From Paenibacillus radicibacter (lineage in GTDB: Bacteria; Bacillota; Bacilli; Paenibacillales; NBRC-103111): a DNA stretch of 64,000 nt. Location: positions 434,001 to 498,000 of the forward strand of contig NZ_JANQBC010000001.1 in NCBI RefSeq assembly GCF_024721995.1. The letters are read 5' to 3'. Positions within the stretch are counted from its first letter, which is position 1; each line of letters begins with the position of its first letter. The position numbers were made by a program, and so were the translations under genes. The notes beneath the pieces are model-generated. The model had not been told where the DNA came from. It was given only the letters and a program-made list of their open reading frames with translations, and did not search any database. Below are positions 50,506-60,515 of the stretch, one piece after another.

Positions 50506-52065
50506 ATGGCTCCAAGGAAGAGGAAAATAGAAGAACCAACTCAAAACAATCAGCCTACATCTGTTGACAAAATAGACCAGAGTGAAGACTACGCTTTACA
50601 GTTTGCCAAATCACTCTCGCGCTCATACCAAAACAACGCGCTCTTTAATCCCTTGTGGCAAAATGAATTACTCAAATCACTTAACATGTCACCTGCTACA
50701 TTCAACAGAGAGACCATAGAGAGATTAATTCAAAATCCAAGAGCCAATGAAGATGCTCTAAAAGATTTAAGTCAATATTTATTCAACGTTGTCATGCAAT
50801 TCAATAAATTAGTTAACTATTATGCTACAATTCCCACATTTGATTACTTCATTGTTCACACAAATGCAGACGATCATGATATGAAGCTTTCATCTTTTAA
50901 AAATTCTAGAAAAAAAGCAACAGGAATACTAGATAAAATTAATTTGAAACTAACCCTTCCAAATATCTTAAAAGGTGTTATTCTCGAGGATGCTAAATTC
51001 TATTATATCAGAGAGTTTGGAGAAGCAATTACATTGCAGGAAATGCCAGCAAAATATTGCAAAATTATTAATAAAACTGAGTATGGTTATCAATATGCTT
51101 TTAATATGTACTACTTCATGCAAGCTGGAATAAGTGTAAATGATTTTGACCCTGAATTCATTGGATATTTAGACGATTTTTTAAAAAATAAAAAAAATAA
51201 AGTATCTACTTCATATTGGCAACCACTTGATCCAATCAAAGCACCTGTCTTTAAATTTGATGAAACTAGAGCTGGATTAACTCCTCCGCTTATGGGGTTG
51301 TTTCAAGATAGTGCGGAAATTGATCATTACAAAAAACTTCTTAAAACAAAAACTCAGCTAGAAGTTTGGAAAATCATTGTAGGTAAGATACCTATGAAAC
51401 AAGATTCAAAAGGAGCTGCTGTATCAAATAATTTTGCAATTGATCCAATTGTTGCTGGTCAATATACTGCAATTTTACAAGCAGGAGTTCCTGACGGAGT
51501 GAAAGTAGCAACAACGCCATTCGACTTGGAAACTGTAAATTTTGATCAATCACAGACTCAAAACAATATAGTTGGATACAGTCAAGATAATTTCTATAAC
51601 AGTGCTGGTTCAACACCAGTTTTATTTGGCTCAGGCAGCCCAAACGCTTCAGGTTTAAATGCATCAATAAAGGTGGACGAAGCCTATGTTCTTCATATGT
51701 ACAGACAATTTGAACGGTTTTTAAATGCTTACATGAAAACGAAGACAGGAAAGTATCGTTTCAAAATTGTTTTTCCTGATCTAACACGGTTTAACTATAG
51801 AGAAAAATTAGAAGATTATCTTAAATCAGCCCAATATGGGTATTCAAAAACTTTAGTTTCTGTAGCATTAGGCATAAATCCAGATGACATGTTAAATCTA
51901 CTAATGTACGAAAATAGCATTGATATGATTTCAAATTATTTGGTTCCATTATCTAGTGCTCATGTGCAAAAAGGATCAGGAGAAGTTGGAGCAACCAAGA
52001 AGTCGTTGTCTGATATAAGTGATTCTGGAGAAAGAACAAGAGACAATGATGGAAATATGAGATAG
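50506..52065 (+). CDS. Portal protein (YonE-like)
   Basis: 519 aa. Long helical and mixed protein (SEDYALQFAKSLSRSYQNNA; later GVPDGVKVATTPFDLETVNF) with the size and position of a portal between terminase and protease. Forms the dodecameric ring at one prohead vertex. AAAGGAGTTG ribosome site. Confidence 0.75.
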   Translation: MAPRKRKIEEPTQNNQPTSVDKIDQSEDYALQFAKSLSRSYQNNALFNPLWQNELLKSLNMSPATFNRETIERLIQNPRANEDALKDLSQYLFNVVMQFNKLVNYYATIPTFDYFIVHTNADDHDMKLSSFKNSRKKATGILDKINLKLTLPNILKGVILEDAKFYYIREFGEAITLQEMPAKYCKIINKTEYGYQYAFNMYYFMQAGISVNDFDPEFIGYLDDFLKNKKNKVSTSYWQPLDPIKAPVFKFDETRAGLTPPLMGLFQDSAEIDHYKKLLKTKTQLEVWKIIVGKIPMKQDSKGAAVSNNFAIDPIVAGQYTAILQAGVPDGVKVATTPFDLETVNFDQSQTQNNIVGYSQDNFYNSAGSTPVLFGSGSPNASGLNASIKVDEAYVLHMYRQFERFLNAYMKTKTGKYRFKIVFPDLTRFNYREKLEDYLKSAQYGYSKTLVSVALGINPDDMLNLLMYENSIDMISNYLVPLSSAHVQKGSGEVGATKKSLSDISDSGERTRDNDGNMR

Positions 52066-52099
52066 TTATTAGCTTTACCCTGTAAAGGAGGTGATACAG

Positions 52100-53671
52100 A
52101 TTGAAATAACTAATAAAAGAATGTATTTCGATATAGAAAAATATGAATTAGAGATGTTAGAAGACACACGTTTCTCAAAACTGAAGTTATATCTTGCTCA
52201 TTCAGGGCTTAACAACAATAAATCAACCATTTCATTGTCTGTTCTTCAATCAAAGGATGTAGAAAACTCTGTAATAAATGCCCCGATTCTAGCACATATC
52301 ATTAAAGAAGACGATGATTTCGGTGAGCATGAAATGGAATACGATGAGGACTCAGAAAAGATAAACTACATAGAAAAACCTATCGGAGTCATACCTGCCA
52401 TTAATCATAGCTATCATTATGAAGAAATAGATGGTCGTACTTATGCAGTTGTATACGGATATATATGGAATGTTTATGCGCAAGATGCAGTTGAAATTAT
52501 TCAAAGAGAACAAAACATAAAGCTAAGTGTTGAAATTGTGATTGATGAATCTAAATTCAATAACACAACAAAAATATTAGACATTAAAAAGTTTCGTTAT
52601 ACAGGTGTTACACTATTGGGCAAGAAATTTGAAACTGGCATGATTGGTGCTCATGCTGTATTAGAGAAATTTTCAAAAACAAATAAAGATAAATTCTCCA
52701 AAAACTTAGATGAACTGAATAATTATCTATTGACATTTTCCAATAATGAAATTGATATTAACATGCAAAATGTCTTCTCCAAGACATCAAAATATGAAAC
52801 AGAGGAGGACTACGTAGTGCCAAAAAGTAAAGAAGAAATTGCAATCCATTTTAAGTTGACAAGCAATCAACTTAATTCAGAAATTAGTAAAGTACTTCGC
52901 GAACATAAATATATTACACGGAACTGGTGTGGAGAATCGGTTGAAAGAGAATGCTATTATCTAACAGATTATGATGAATCATATGTATACTATGTTGATG
53001 CAGAAGATAGCTACTTGAACAAAAAGGCTCCATATAAATTAATCGGTGATAATGTGGAAGTAATGTTTAAAGAATCAAAAAGAATTAAATACTCTCCAGT
53101 CGATTGGGTTGAAGGGGAAGATGAAGAAATTAGTGTGATGAGTGAGTTTTCAGCAACTTTAGAGTCTGAATCTGCTGAGAAGTTTAAACTAATGAAAGAA
53201 GAGAATGAAACTAGCAAATCAACCTACTCCTCAAAACTCTCTGAAAAAGATGATTTAATTCTTGAAATGGCAAAAACCATTAAAGAAATAGAAGCAAAAT
53301 TTTCACAAGCAGATAAGAATATTCAAGAAAAAAATGATGAAATTAAAAAGATGTCTGAAGTGATTTCTAAATATAAACAAGATGAAGATGATGAAAAAGT
53401 AGAAATCTTGTTTGCAGAATACGTATCTCTGATTACTGAAGATGAAAAGAAAAATCTAAAAGAGAAACGTTCACAATTCTCGACATTTGAGGGATATGAG
53501 AAAGAAATCAAATCTTTCGTTTGTGATCGGATTGTTAAGAAAGCAAAGGATCATAAGATGAATTTTATTTCAATGGGAATTCTACATGATCATCAAGATG
53601 ATGAAAACAAAGATGAAAAAAAAGAACAATCTCACTGGGATCGTCTAGAAAAAAAAGTAAAGAATAACTAG
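52100..53671 (+). CDS. Prohead protease-scaffold fusion, apparent ATT start
   Basis: 523 aa from ATT 52100. A 12-base perfect complement to the 16S rRNA end (AAAGGAGGTGAT, 52084-52095) ends such that ATT stands 8 bases after its GGAGG; the only earlier codons in frame are GTG/ATA inside that site, and the first ATG is at 52121 with no site of its own. Residues 1-200 have the layout of XkdF/HK97-type proteases (NHSYHYEEIDGRTYAVVYGY, KLSVEIVID with a candidate Ser); the C-terminal 180 residues are a charged coiled coil typical of scaffold. Lies between portal and decoration genes. Confidence 0.65.
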   Translation: MEITNKRMYFDIEKYELEMLEDTRFSKLKLYLAHSGLNNNKSTISLSVLQSKDVENSVINAPILAHIIKEDDDFGEHEMEYDEDSEKINYIEKPIGVIPAINHSYHYEEIDGRTYAVVYGYIWNVYAQDAVEIIQREQNIKLSVEIVIDESKFNNTTKILDIKKFRYTGVTLLGKKFETGMIGAHAVLEKFSKTNKDKFSKNLDELNNYLLTFSNNEIDINMQNVFSKTSKYETEEDYVVPKSKEEIAIHFKLTSNQLNSEISKVLREHKYITRNWCGESVERECYYLTDYDESYVYYVDAEDSYLNKKAPYKLIGDNVEVMFKESKRIKYSPVDWVEGEDEEISVMSEFSATLESESAEKFKLMKEENETSKSTYSSKLSEKDDLILEMAKTIKEIEAKFSQADKNIQEKNDEIKKMSEVISKYKQDEDDEKVEILFAEYVSLITEDEKKNLKEKRSQFSTFEGYEKEIKSFVCDRIVKKAKDHKMNFISMGILHDHQDDENKDEKKEQSHWDRLEKKVKNN

Positions 53672-53685
53672 GAGGAATATATTTA

Positions 53686-54195
53686 ATGAGTACAATTGTA
53701 AATCTTAATCTTATGGCTGGGACTAAAGTCGACAGCTTTCTTCAGTCTGTTCAATTAACTGAATCAGTAGACAATGGTAGTTTTGTTGTTTTGGGCGGTG
53801 TTCTTGCTAATAACCCCGATGTTCGTGTAGCTACTAAGCCAACGGCAGTTACGACACAAGAAGTACTACTTGTAGCTTCTCCAGAACTAGTAGAAGTTAA
53901 TGGATATCGTATCGACCTATCTGATCCAACTTTATTCACTAATCCAGCAAACAAACCAGCCCGTGCTTTCCACTTAAAGAAGGGTGACACTTTCACAATT
54001 ACAGATGTTGGTTTGGATGGCGTATCGGTAGTAGGTCAATACGTTATTCCACAAGATGGTTCATATAAAGGAATTGCAACTTCAAAATTAGACGCAACTA
54101 CCTGTGTAGCGTTTTTAGTTCTAGAAAAAACAAATATTTCAGTTGGTCGCACACGAATTCCAGCAACAAAACTACAAGTAGTTAAGGAAGCCTAA
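53686..54195 (+). CDS. Head decoration-like protein
   Basis: 169 aa, beta-rich (NGSFVVLGGVLANNPD; KGDTFTITDVGLDGVSVVG), immediately before the capsid gene. AGGAGGAATAT ribosome site. The size, fold type and place fit a capsid decoration or stabilising protein. Confidence 0.65.
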   Translation: MSTIVNLNLMAGTKVDSFLQSVQLTESVDNGSFVVLGGVLANNPDVRVATKPTAVTTQEVLLVASPELVEVNGYRIDLSDPTLFTNPANKPARAFHLKKGDTFTITDVGLDGVSVVGQYVIPQDGSYKGIATSKLDATTCVAFLVLEKTNISVGRTRIPATKLQVVKEA

Positions 54196-54227
54196 GTAAT
54201 AGGACTATAAGGAGGAAAATATAAAAT

Positions 54228-55337
54228 ATGAAAAATTATCAAAACCTAAAGTTTTTTAGCATGCCTCAAGAACAAAAAGATGTAGTTCAGGCAGGTGTAG
54301 AAGCATGGTATCATTTCTGTTATCAAAACCGTAACAAAGACGGTCGATTCAATAAATATGCTCAATATGCCAATGATGGTAAATCTCTAGATCAAAAACA
54401 AGAATTATTTACAAAAGGCTTACAAGAGGAAGCACTTCGTTACGCTGGAATTCCTTCTGATACTAAATTTAGTGAAGGAATGATTCAATCTCATCCAGCA
54501 GTTCAATGGGCTACTTTCGCAATTGTAGCACAAACTTTGGATATTATTGTTCCTGAAACTGTACTTGATAGCTTCTATGAATTTGCTGAAGTGAAGAATG
54601 TAAACTGGGGTGATCAATTGCTGTTTCATGTTGAGAGCCCTGACATGTTTGCAGTCAGCACAAAAGCAAATGGTATCAGAGGAAGTCAACGCCAACGTTT
54701 ATTCGGTAAAGATGTGACTCTTACACCAGTTCGACGCACAGTCGAGATCTATGAAGAATTGTATCGAGTTCTTGCTGGTAAGACTAATTGGGGAAATTGG
54801 GTAGCCCGTGTCGCACAAGCAATCGAGACTGATATTACTAGTCGGATTTATGACTCAATCTATAACTCTTTCCCATCTTTGAGTGCGAGCTATAAAGAGA
54901 CTGCTGCTTTTACTCAAACAGCGTTCAACAACCTTGTATCTCGTGTTGCTGCTGCGAACAACAATAAAAACACAGTTGCCTTTGGTACTAAAGTAGCATT
55001 ATCAAAAGTACTTCCAGAGAATCAATACATGCAGTTTGCGCTAGGTGGTGAGTACAATAAAAATGGACACTTAGGGAATTTCCAAGGTACTCAATTATTC
55101 GAAATGGAGCAAAAACTAAAGCCTAACACTGATGATTTTACTCTTGCAAGTGACTTCATTCTTGTTGTGTCTTCAGGCTCTGATAAGATTGTAAAAATCG
55201 GATTTGAGGGAAACACTGAAGTTCTTCAATCAAAACCAGAAGATAATGCAGATCGCAGTGTTGGCTACTCAGTAGCTCAACATTATGACGTACAGCTCAT
55301 CACATCTGCACAATATGGTATTTATAAATTGACTTAA
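54228..55337 (+). CDS. Major capsid protein
   Basis: 369 aa. HK97-like layout: helical N-terminus, VNWGDQLLFHVESPDMF, ADRSVGYSVAQHYDVQLIT near the end. Strong ribosome site (AAGGAGG) and a terminator right after it suggest high expression. YonB-like by position. Confidence 0.78.
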   Translation: MKNYQNLKFFSMPQEQKDVVQAGVEAWYHFCYQNRNKDGRFNKYAQYANDGKSLDQKQELFTKGLQEEALRYAGIPSDTKFSEGMIQSHPAVQWATFAIVAQTLDIIVPETVLDSFYEFAEVKNVNWGDQLLFHVESPDMFAVSTKANGIRGSQRQRLFGKDVTLTPVRRTVEIYEELYRVLAGKTNWGNWVARVAQAIETDITSRIYDSIYNSFPSLSASYKETAAFTQTAFNNLVSRVAAANNNKNTVAFGTKVALSKVLPENQYMQFALGGEYNKNGHLGNFQGTQLFEMEQKLKPNTDDFTLASDFILVVSSGSDKIVKIGFEGNTEVLQSKPEDNADRSVGYSVAQHYDVQLITSAQYGIYKLT

Positions 55338-55343
55338 TATTGT

Positions 55344-55378
55344 GGGAGTAGACTAACAATTGTCTGCTCCCATTTTTT
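55344..55378 (+). terminator. Terminator after the capsid gene
   Basis: GGGAGTAGAC pairs with GTCTGCTCCC (one G-U) across an 8-base loop, then ATTTTTT. It would let capsid mRNA exceed that of distal genes. Confidence 0.85.
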
Positions 55379-55405
55379 AAAAAAAATATAAGGGAGATTA
55401 TTAAA

Positions 55406-56107
55406 ATGGATACGAATTCAAAAAGCAAAGATAAATCAAAGAATGAAAAACAGACAGCTATTTCAAAAGATAATGTTGTAGTTGATTCAGAAACAGAATT
55501 ATTAACGGCTCAGGTAACTGAATTGTCAGCATTAGTTCAAACGCTTCTTGAACAGAATAAAAAATTAGAAGAAAAATCTAATACAGATAATATTAGTAAG
55601 AACACCAACTCTCTCTATGAGACAGAAGAGGAACGATTAGATATTGATCCAAGAGAATATATTCGAGTGGTTTCATTGACTGATGGTGGATTGAATCTTT
55701 CTACAAACACTTCTGTTATTCGTTTTAATGACTTTGGTACTTCTAAGAGCGTTACCTTTGAGGATATTAGGGCTATTGTTGATAATCATCCTCTGGCAGC
55801 AAAAGAAGGAGCATTTTTAATCCAAAGTGAAAAAGCTGTAAAGGCACTTTATTTGACAGAAGAGTACGAACGCATGATGAATAAAGATCAAGTTGAAAAT
55901 ATTATCAAATTCCCTATCACAGAAATTAAAAATACTTTAGACTCTGTTGGTAAAATTTTAAAAGAAACGATTATCTCTCGTATTATTAAAGGCATTGTAT
56001 CTGGTAGCATTATGTACCAAGATCGGAGTAAAATTAATGAGATTGGCAATCACATAGGTAAAGATTTATATAAAATCGTAGCTGAAATTGAAGATAACAA
56101 TAAATAA
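55406..56107 (+). CDS. Virion assembly protein with N-terminal coiled coil
   Basis: 233 aa: Lys/Asp-rich start, coiled coil (ETELLTAQVTELSALVQTLL), then a globular part. Position after capsid corresponds to yonA. A head-tail connector adaptor is possible. Confidence 0.6.
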   Translation: MDTNSKSKDKSKNEKQTAISKDNVVVDSETELLTAQVTELSALVQTLLEQNKKLEEKSNTDNISKNTNSLYETEEERLDIDPREYIRVVSLTDGGLNLSTNTSVIRFNDFGTSKSVTFEDIRAIVDNHPLAAKEGAFLIQSEKAVKALYLTEEYERMMNKDQVENIIKFPITEIKNTLDSVGKILKETIISRIIKGIVSGSIMYQDRSKINEIGNHIGKDLYKIVAEIEDNNK

Positions 56108-56123
56108 GAGGGGGTAAATATAA

Positions 56124-56552
56124 ATGCCAACCCCATTTTCAAAAGTGTTTGAAAGATTTCAACAAAAAATCCAAGATTACACAATTGACGAAATCTATAC
56201 TCTTTCAATCGATTCATATGAGGATTATTTAACAGGTTTTCTAAAATCAAGTGTTGTGAAGTTCTTTCATTGTGCAAATGATTTAACAAATCGTAATGAC
56301 ACTGCCAAATTCTTCGCAGCAGATTTAAGTGAGCTTGAACAAGAAATCCTTGCACATCTAATGTTAATCGAATGGCTTGAAAAAGAAACTAATAATATTG
56401 TTGAAATGAGACTAGCTTTATCATCAGATGATTGGAAACGATATGCAGAATCACAAAATTTAAAAGAGAAGAGTCTATTAAAAGATAAATCTACTGAAAC
56501 TGCTGATCATTTAAAAATGCAATACTACCTATTGAAAATGAGTGGAAATTAA
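56124..56552 (+). CDS. Head-tail connector-type protein
   Basis: 142 aa, all-helical (MPTPFSKVFERFQQKIQDY; LSELEQEILAHLMLIEWL). Size and helical build fit an adaptor of the gp15/gp6 type. Confidence 0.55.
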   Translation: MPTPFSKVFERFQQKIQDYTIDEIYTLSIDSYEDYLTGFLKSSVVKFFHCANDLTNRNDTAKFFAADLSELEQEILAHLMLIEWLEKETNNIVEMRLALSSDDWKRYAESQNLKEKSLLKDKSTETADHLKMQYYLLKMSGN

Positions 56553-56553
56553 A

Positions 56554-57768
56554 ATGCCATACGATTCTTATAATGCAATATTGAAATCTACTAATCAGTC
56601 CAACAAAGAGAAGCAAATAAAGCACACTAAAAAAGTATTAAAGAGCACTTTTTCAGACTCACCTAGCTATCATCAAGTGACTATAAATGGTCTATCAGAC
56701 GAAATGATTGATTGTTGGATTACAAATGACAGCAAAGTGAAAGAACTAAAACAAATACAACTTGTGCCTGATAAGGTCTTAAGCTTTGGAGATGTGATCA
56801 CTTGGCAAGGTGATAAATGGCTCACTACATTAGTTGAAAATCGAGGTGATATATACTTTCGAGGATCAATCCAAAAATGTATATCCTCATTAAAATGGCT
56901 TGACTCATTTGGTGTAATACAAGAAGTCCCTTTTACATATCGGATAGATTTTTATCGTGGTGCGGGTATTGATAATGGTAAAGTTATTATGATGGCACAA
57001 GAGAGAAGATATATTTATGTTCAAAAAAATGAGGATACTTTGAAGTTATTAAAAGGACAAAGATTTATTTTTGATTCCAGAGCATGGAAACTTACTGCTA
57101 TTGACTCCTTATTATCAGGATTAATATATTTTGAATTAGAGGAAAATGATATTGATCATACAAAAGACAGTATTGATTTAAGAATCGCAGATTACTATAG
57201 AAAAGTATCCAACTATAAGGTCAGCATCTTGAATAAAGAGACAACTTCCATCTATGTTGGTAGTTCATTTCAATTAAATTTGCAATGTACTAATCGAGGA
57301 GAAATCATTTCTGTTCCTGTTAGTTTTAGATCTTCCAATGAGAGTATAGCTTCAATTGACCACAACGGTATGGTGAAAGCCCACAGAAAAGGTGAAGTTA
57401 CCATTACAGCCACATATGAGAATGTTTCAGATTCAATCACTATCAACGTTCTTGAACAAATAATAAATAATTATTCTGTTGATGTTGTTGGAAGTACTGA
57501 CATCAGGTATAGCACAACTCTATTCTATAAATGCATATTCAGGAACAATGGATTTGAAATTTCTGATACAAGTGAATATTGGCTAACTGCTGAAGATGGA
57601 CTCTCACAAACGAAACTGGCTTCAATTATTATTCAAGATAGCGAGAAAAACACTTGTTCCATCAAAGCAAGTAAGACAAGTGGGTATGTGAAACTGCATG
57701 TAAAAAATAAAAATAGCTTAATCAATGGTTCAATATTGATTCAAATTAAATCACCTTTAGAAAATTAA
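56554..57768 (+). CDS. Structural protein with Big_2 Ig-like domain
   Basis: 404 aa from ATG 56554 (GAGTGG upstream; the earlier GTG lacks spacing). N-terminal 210 residues look like a head-closure/stopper protein (PDKVLSFGDVITWQGDKW). About residues 220-305 are a bacterial Ig-like Big_2 domain (SSNESIASIDHNGMVKAHRK, VTITATYENVSDSITI), and a second, diverged repeat follows. Ig domains on phage virions often bind cell-surface sugars. Confidence 0.7.
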   Translation: MPYDSYNAILKSTNQSNKEKQIKHTKKVLKSTFSDSPSYHQVTINGLSDEMIDCWITNDSKVKELKQIQLVPDKVLSFGDVITWQGDKWLTTLVENRGDIYFRGSIQKCISSLKWLDSFGVIQEVPFTYRIDFYRGAGIDNGKVIMMAQERRYIYVQKNEDTLKLLKGQRFIFDSRAWKLTAIDSLLSGLIYFELEENDIDHTKDSIDLRIADYYRKVSNYKVSILNKETTSIYVGSSFQLNLQCTNRGEIISVPVSFRSSNESIASIDHNGMVKAHRKGEVTITATYENVSDSITINVLEQIINNYSVDVVGSTDIRYSTTLFYKCIFRNNGFEISDTSEYWLTAEDGLSQTKLASIIIQDSEKNTCSIKASKTSGYVKLHVKNKNSLINGSILIQIKSPLEN

Positions 57769-57780
57769 GGAGGCGTATAT

Positions 57781-58293
57781 ATGAGTATTGCAACAACAAA
57801 AATGAATGAACTAAGTGTAGAAAATTTTGTGACATCTGGAACTAATAATAACTTTTTAGTATTCCATCCAATTCCATACGCTAAACAGAGTAGTAGCGCA
57901 ATTGATGATGTGTATACGATCAATGGTATTACTACAATTGAGATCGTTGAAGCAGATCTAGATGTCGCATTGACAGGTTCCAATTACGCGTTTTCTGTTG
58001 GAACTGACAATAAAATTAAATTAGCATTTTCCAAGGCATTGCACACAACTAAAGCTTCAGCATTAGCAGCTCTTAAAAGTATTGAAATTCAATATTTGAT
58101 TGGCAATTTAACTCTAGATGGAGCAAATTACACTCTAATTGCTAGAGACAGTTCTGGAGTAGAATTCCACAGAACAACTCCTGTAACGCTTGAAAAAGCA
58201 ACACAGATCATTTCAACTTTAGATATGAGCAGAGATACAAAACGCGAAGGATTTGTAGTATACGAATTGACACACAACTTTATCAACAATTAA
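57781..58293 (+). CDS. Virion protein of unknown role
   Basis: 170 aa, beta-rich, with GGAGGCG upstream. Position between head-closure and tail-terminator-like genes suggests a neck or tail component. Confidence 0.55.
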   Translation: MSIATTKMNELSVENFVTSGTNNNFLVFHPIPYAKQSSSAIDDVYTINGITTIEIVEADLDVALTGSNYAFSVGTDNKIKLAFSKALHTTKASALAALKSIEIQYLIGNLTLDGANYTLIARDSSGVEFHRTTPVTLEKATQIISTLDMSRDTKREGFVVYELTHNFINN

Positions 58294-58333
58294 AACGAAA
58301 ACCTAATTTTATGGGAAAGTGAGGTGGATCGGT

Positions 58334-58813
58334 TTGGCAAAGTTTGAAGATTTAAATAGCAATTTGATCGAAGTAATAATGAAGCTTACTGAGTCTCAAG
58401 ATTTATGTAAATTACTTTACTATCAAGATGACAAACCGCTAAGAAAACCTGATATTGATAATACATATAAGACTCTGTTTATGAAAAACATCTTCCCAAT
58501 TCCTAAGATCCCTTCCGCGAGTACTGAAAAGGAAAGTTATCTAACTATTTTACTAGATGAAATACGTATTGGAACAAAGAATATTGGATTTAAGAACACT
58601 GTTCTTTGTTTTAATGTAATGTGTCATGTTGACAAGTGGATGATGGATGGGTCATTGCGTCCTTATGCAATAATGAGTGAGATTGACAAATTGTTCAATA
58701 ATCAAAAGGTTGTTGGCATTGGAAAGGTTCAATTTGAAAAGTGCAAATTAATAGCAGTTAATGAAAAATATTATGGTTATCGCATGGAATATCTGGTTTG
58801 TGATTTTAGTTAG
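58334..58813 (+). CDS. Tail-terminator-like protein, TTG start
   Basis: 159 aa from TTG 58334, chosen because GAGG lies 9 bases upstream of it, while GTG 58319 lies before that site. Mixed alpha/beta, length typical of neck/tail terminators. Overlaps the next gene at one base. Confidence 0.55.
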   Translation: MAKFEDLNSNLIEVIMKLTESQDLCKLLYYQDDKPLRKPDIDNTYKTLFMKNIFPIPKIPSASTEKESYLTILLDEIRIGTKNIGFKNTVLCFNVMCHVDKWMMDGSLRPYAIMSEIDKLFNNQKVVGIGKVQFEKCKLIAVNEKYYGYRMEYLVCDFS

Positions 58814-59556
58814 TGGTGACAGAGATGAATGAAACAGATCTGGAGTTGAAACTACTTTATGGTTGTCCAATACCAATAGAAGGAGTTGGAATGATGCTCC
58901 CACCTAAATTAGCAGATATCATAAAACTGGGAGAAACAAATTATAATCAGTTTTTATCTACTTTGCTTTTTGATAAGGATAATATTGATTTAGCTTCCGA
59001 AGCAGCAGAGTACAACAACCTTCAGATACTATGCAGCTATTGTTATCATCATGAAGATTTCAGAACTATTACGCTACAAGCAATTGAATTCTTCTTTAAA
59101 GAGAAAGCACATTTGGGCTATGACGAATCCAATGTGTTTTTTTATTTTGGTAGTGAACTCGAGAATAGGAAAATTGACAACGAAAAGTTAGATCTCATTC
59201 AATTTGTATTGAAGAAAATGAACTTCTTTAAGACAAGCAAGGAACCTGAATATAATCCCGCAAACTCAAAAGCAAAACAAATGATCGACTTGATTATGAA
59301 AAATAAAAAGAATAAACCTAAACCCAAAGAGACAATGAACCTTCATAGCATTATTTCTGGAATGGCTTGGAAGTCAAATAATGTAAATATCATTAATGTT
59401 TTCGATCTAACAATATATCAACTGTACCAAGGCTTTAGAGTCATGGAGAACATTGATAATTACGAACATACTTTGACTGGCATTTATTCAGGAAACGTAA
59501 ATAGCAAGGAAATCAATTTCTCTCAATTACATTGGGCAAAAATTATAGAAAGTTAA
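58813..59556 (+). CDS. Virion-module protein, helical
   Basis: 247 aa (or 243 from ATG 58825). Mostly helical. Cysteine pair CSYCYHH. No family recognised. Confidence 0.55.
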   Translation: MVTEMNETDLELKLLYGCPIPIEGVGMMLPPKLADIIKLGETNYNQFLSTLLFDKDNIDLASEAAEYNNLQILCSYCYHHEDFRTITLQAIEFFFKEKAHLGYDESNVFFYFGSELENRKIDNEKLDLIQFVLKKMNFFKTSKEPEYNPANSKAKQMIDLIMKNKKNKPKPKETMNLHSIISGMAWKSNNVNIINVFDLTIYQLYQGFRVMENIDNYEHTLTGIYSGNVNSKEINFSQLHWAKIIES

Positions 59557-59575
59557 TAAAGGAGATGTTCTATTA

Positions 59576-60373
59576 ATGTCTACACCAAATCAATGGGCAA
59601 TTCGTGACGTTGCAACAGCAACATTCTACGAAATTAAGACAGGCAAGGCAAGGGTTCAGTTAACTAACCTCAAATCAAGCGGAATTGAAAATAGCGGAAC
59701 TGTAGCTTATGCACGAGGTGGCTCTGGTAATCCGAAAGTTGTAGGATTTTCTGGTGATCGTGGGGCAAAAATTGCACTACAGGATTGCATTTTCACTAAC
59801 GAAGTACTAGCAATGATGACTGGAAATGAAATCAAAAAAGGTACTGTCCCTGTGCATCAACGTGAAGTCCTTAAAGTTGCAGGTGACAAGATCACTTTAA
59901 CTCATACACCAGCTATCGCAGATACGCTTATTAGTGTATATAAAGCAGAACCAGATGGTACACATGGCTTAGAGTTCACAAAAGCAGCAGCAGCATCTCC
60001 TCAAGCGAGTGAATACAAAGTATCTGCAAAGGTTGTTACTTTTAAAGCTGGTGAACTAACTGAAGGAAGTGAAGTGATTGTGTACTATCAAACAAAAACA
60101 GATGCTAACTCAAAAACTATCACAGTATCTACAGATAAATTTGCAGGAACTTATAAACTCGTATTAGATGTTCTAGTTCGTGATGTGTTTACTAAGGAAG
60201 ATTTTGCGGCTCAAATCGTTGCTGGAGCAGCTAAACTTGAAGATGGTTGGAAAATCGAAGCAAAACCAGATGGAGATCCTTCTGTATTTGACATTCCAAT
60301 TGAGCTATTAAAACCTGCAAATAGTAAAGAAATGTACACGATGACTATTTATGACGAGTCCGCATTAACTTAA
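59576..60373 (+). CDS. Tail tube (major tail) protein
   Basis: 265 aa. VQLTNLKSSGIENSGTVAYA and VGFSGDRGAKIALQDCIFTN are typical of siphophage tail tube proteins, followed by a beta-rich Ig-like part (ITLTHTPAIADTLISVY). Strong ribosome site and two terminators after it indicate high expression. Confidence 0.75.
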   Translation: MSTPNQWAIRDVATATFYEIKTGKARVQLTNLKSSGIENSGTVAYARGGSGNPKVVGFSGDRGAKIALQDCIFTNEVLAMMTGNEIKKGTVPVHQREVLKVAGDKITLTHTPAIADTLISVYKAEPDGTHGLEFTKAAAASPQASEYKVSAKVVTFKAGELTEGSEVIVYYQTKTDANSKTITVSTDKFAGTYKLVLDVLVRDVFTKEDFAAQIVAGAAKLEDGWKIEAKPDGDPSVFDIPIELLKPANSKEMYTMTIYDESALT

Positions 60374-60385
60374 AAAGTATACAAC

Positions 60386-60419
60386 AGGCAGATGATTTAT
60401 TTCTTCTGCCTATTTTTTT
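60386..60419 (+). terminator. First terminator after the tail tube gene
   Basis: AGGCAGA pairs with TCTGCCT across 12 bases, followed by ATTTTTTT. Confidence 0.85.
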
Positions 60420-60460
60420 ACCAATAAAACTATCATTTTAAAGTAATTTTCAAGTTGAGC

Positions 60461-60485
60461 AACCCTTTTATTTGAAGGGTTTTTG
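60461..60485 (+). terminator. Second terminator after the tail tube gene
   Basis: AACCCTT pairs with AAGGGTT across 7 bases, followed by TTTTG. A variant of the phage-wide inverted repeat (60424-60441) lies between the two. Confidence 0.7.
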
Positions 60486-60515
60486 AATATGGGGATTATC
60501 AGAGGGAGAGATAAT

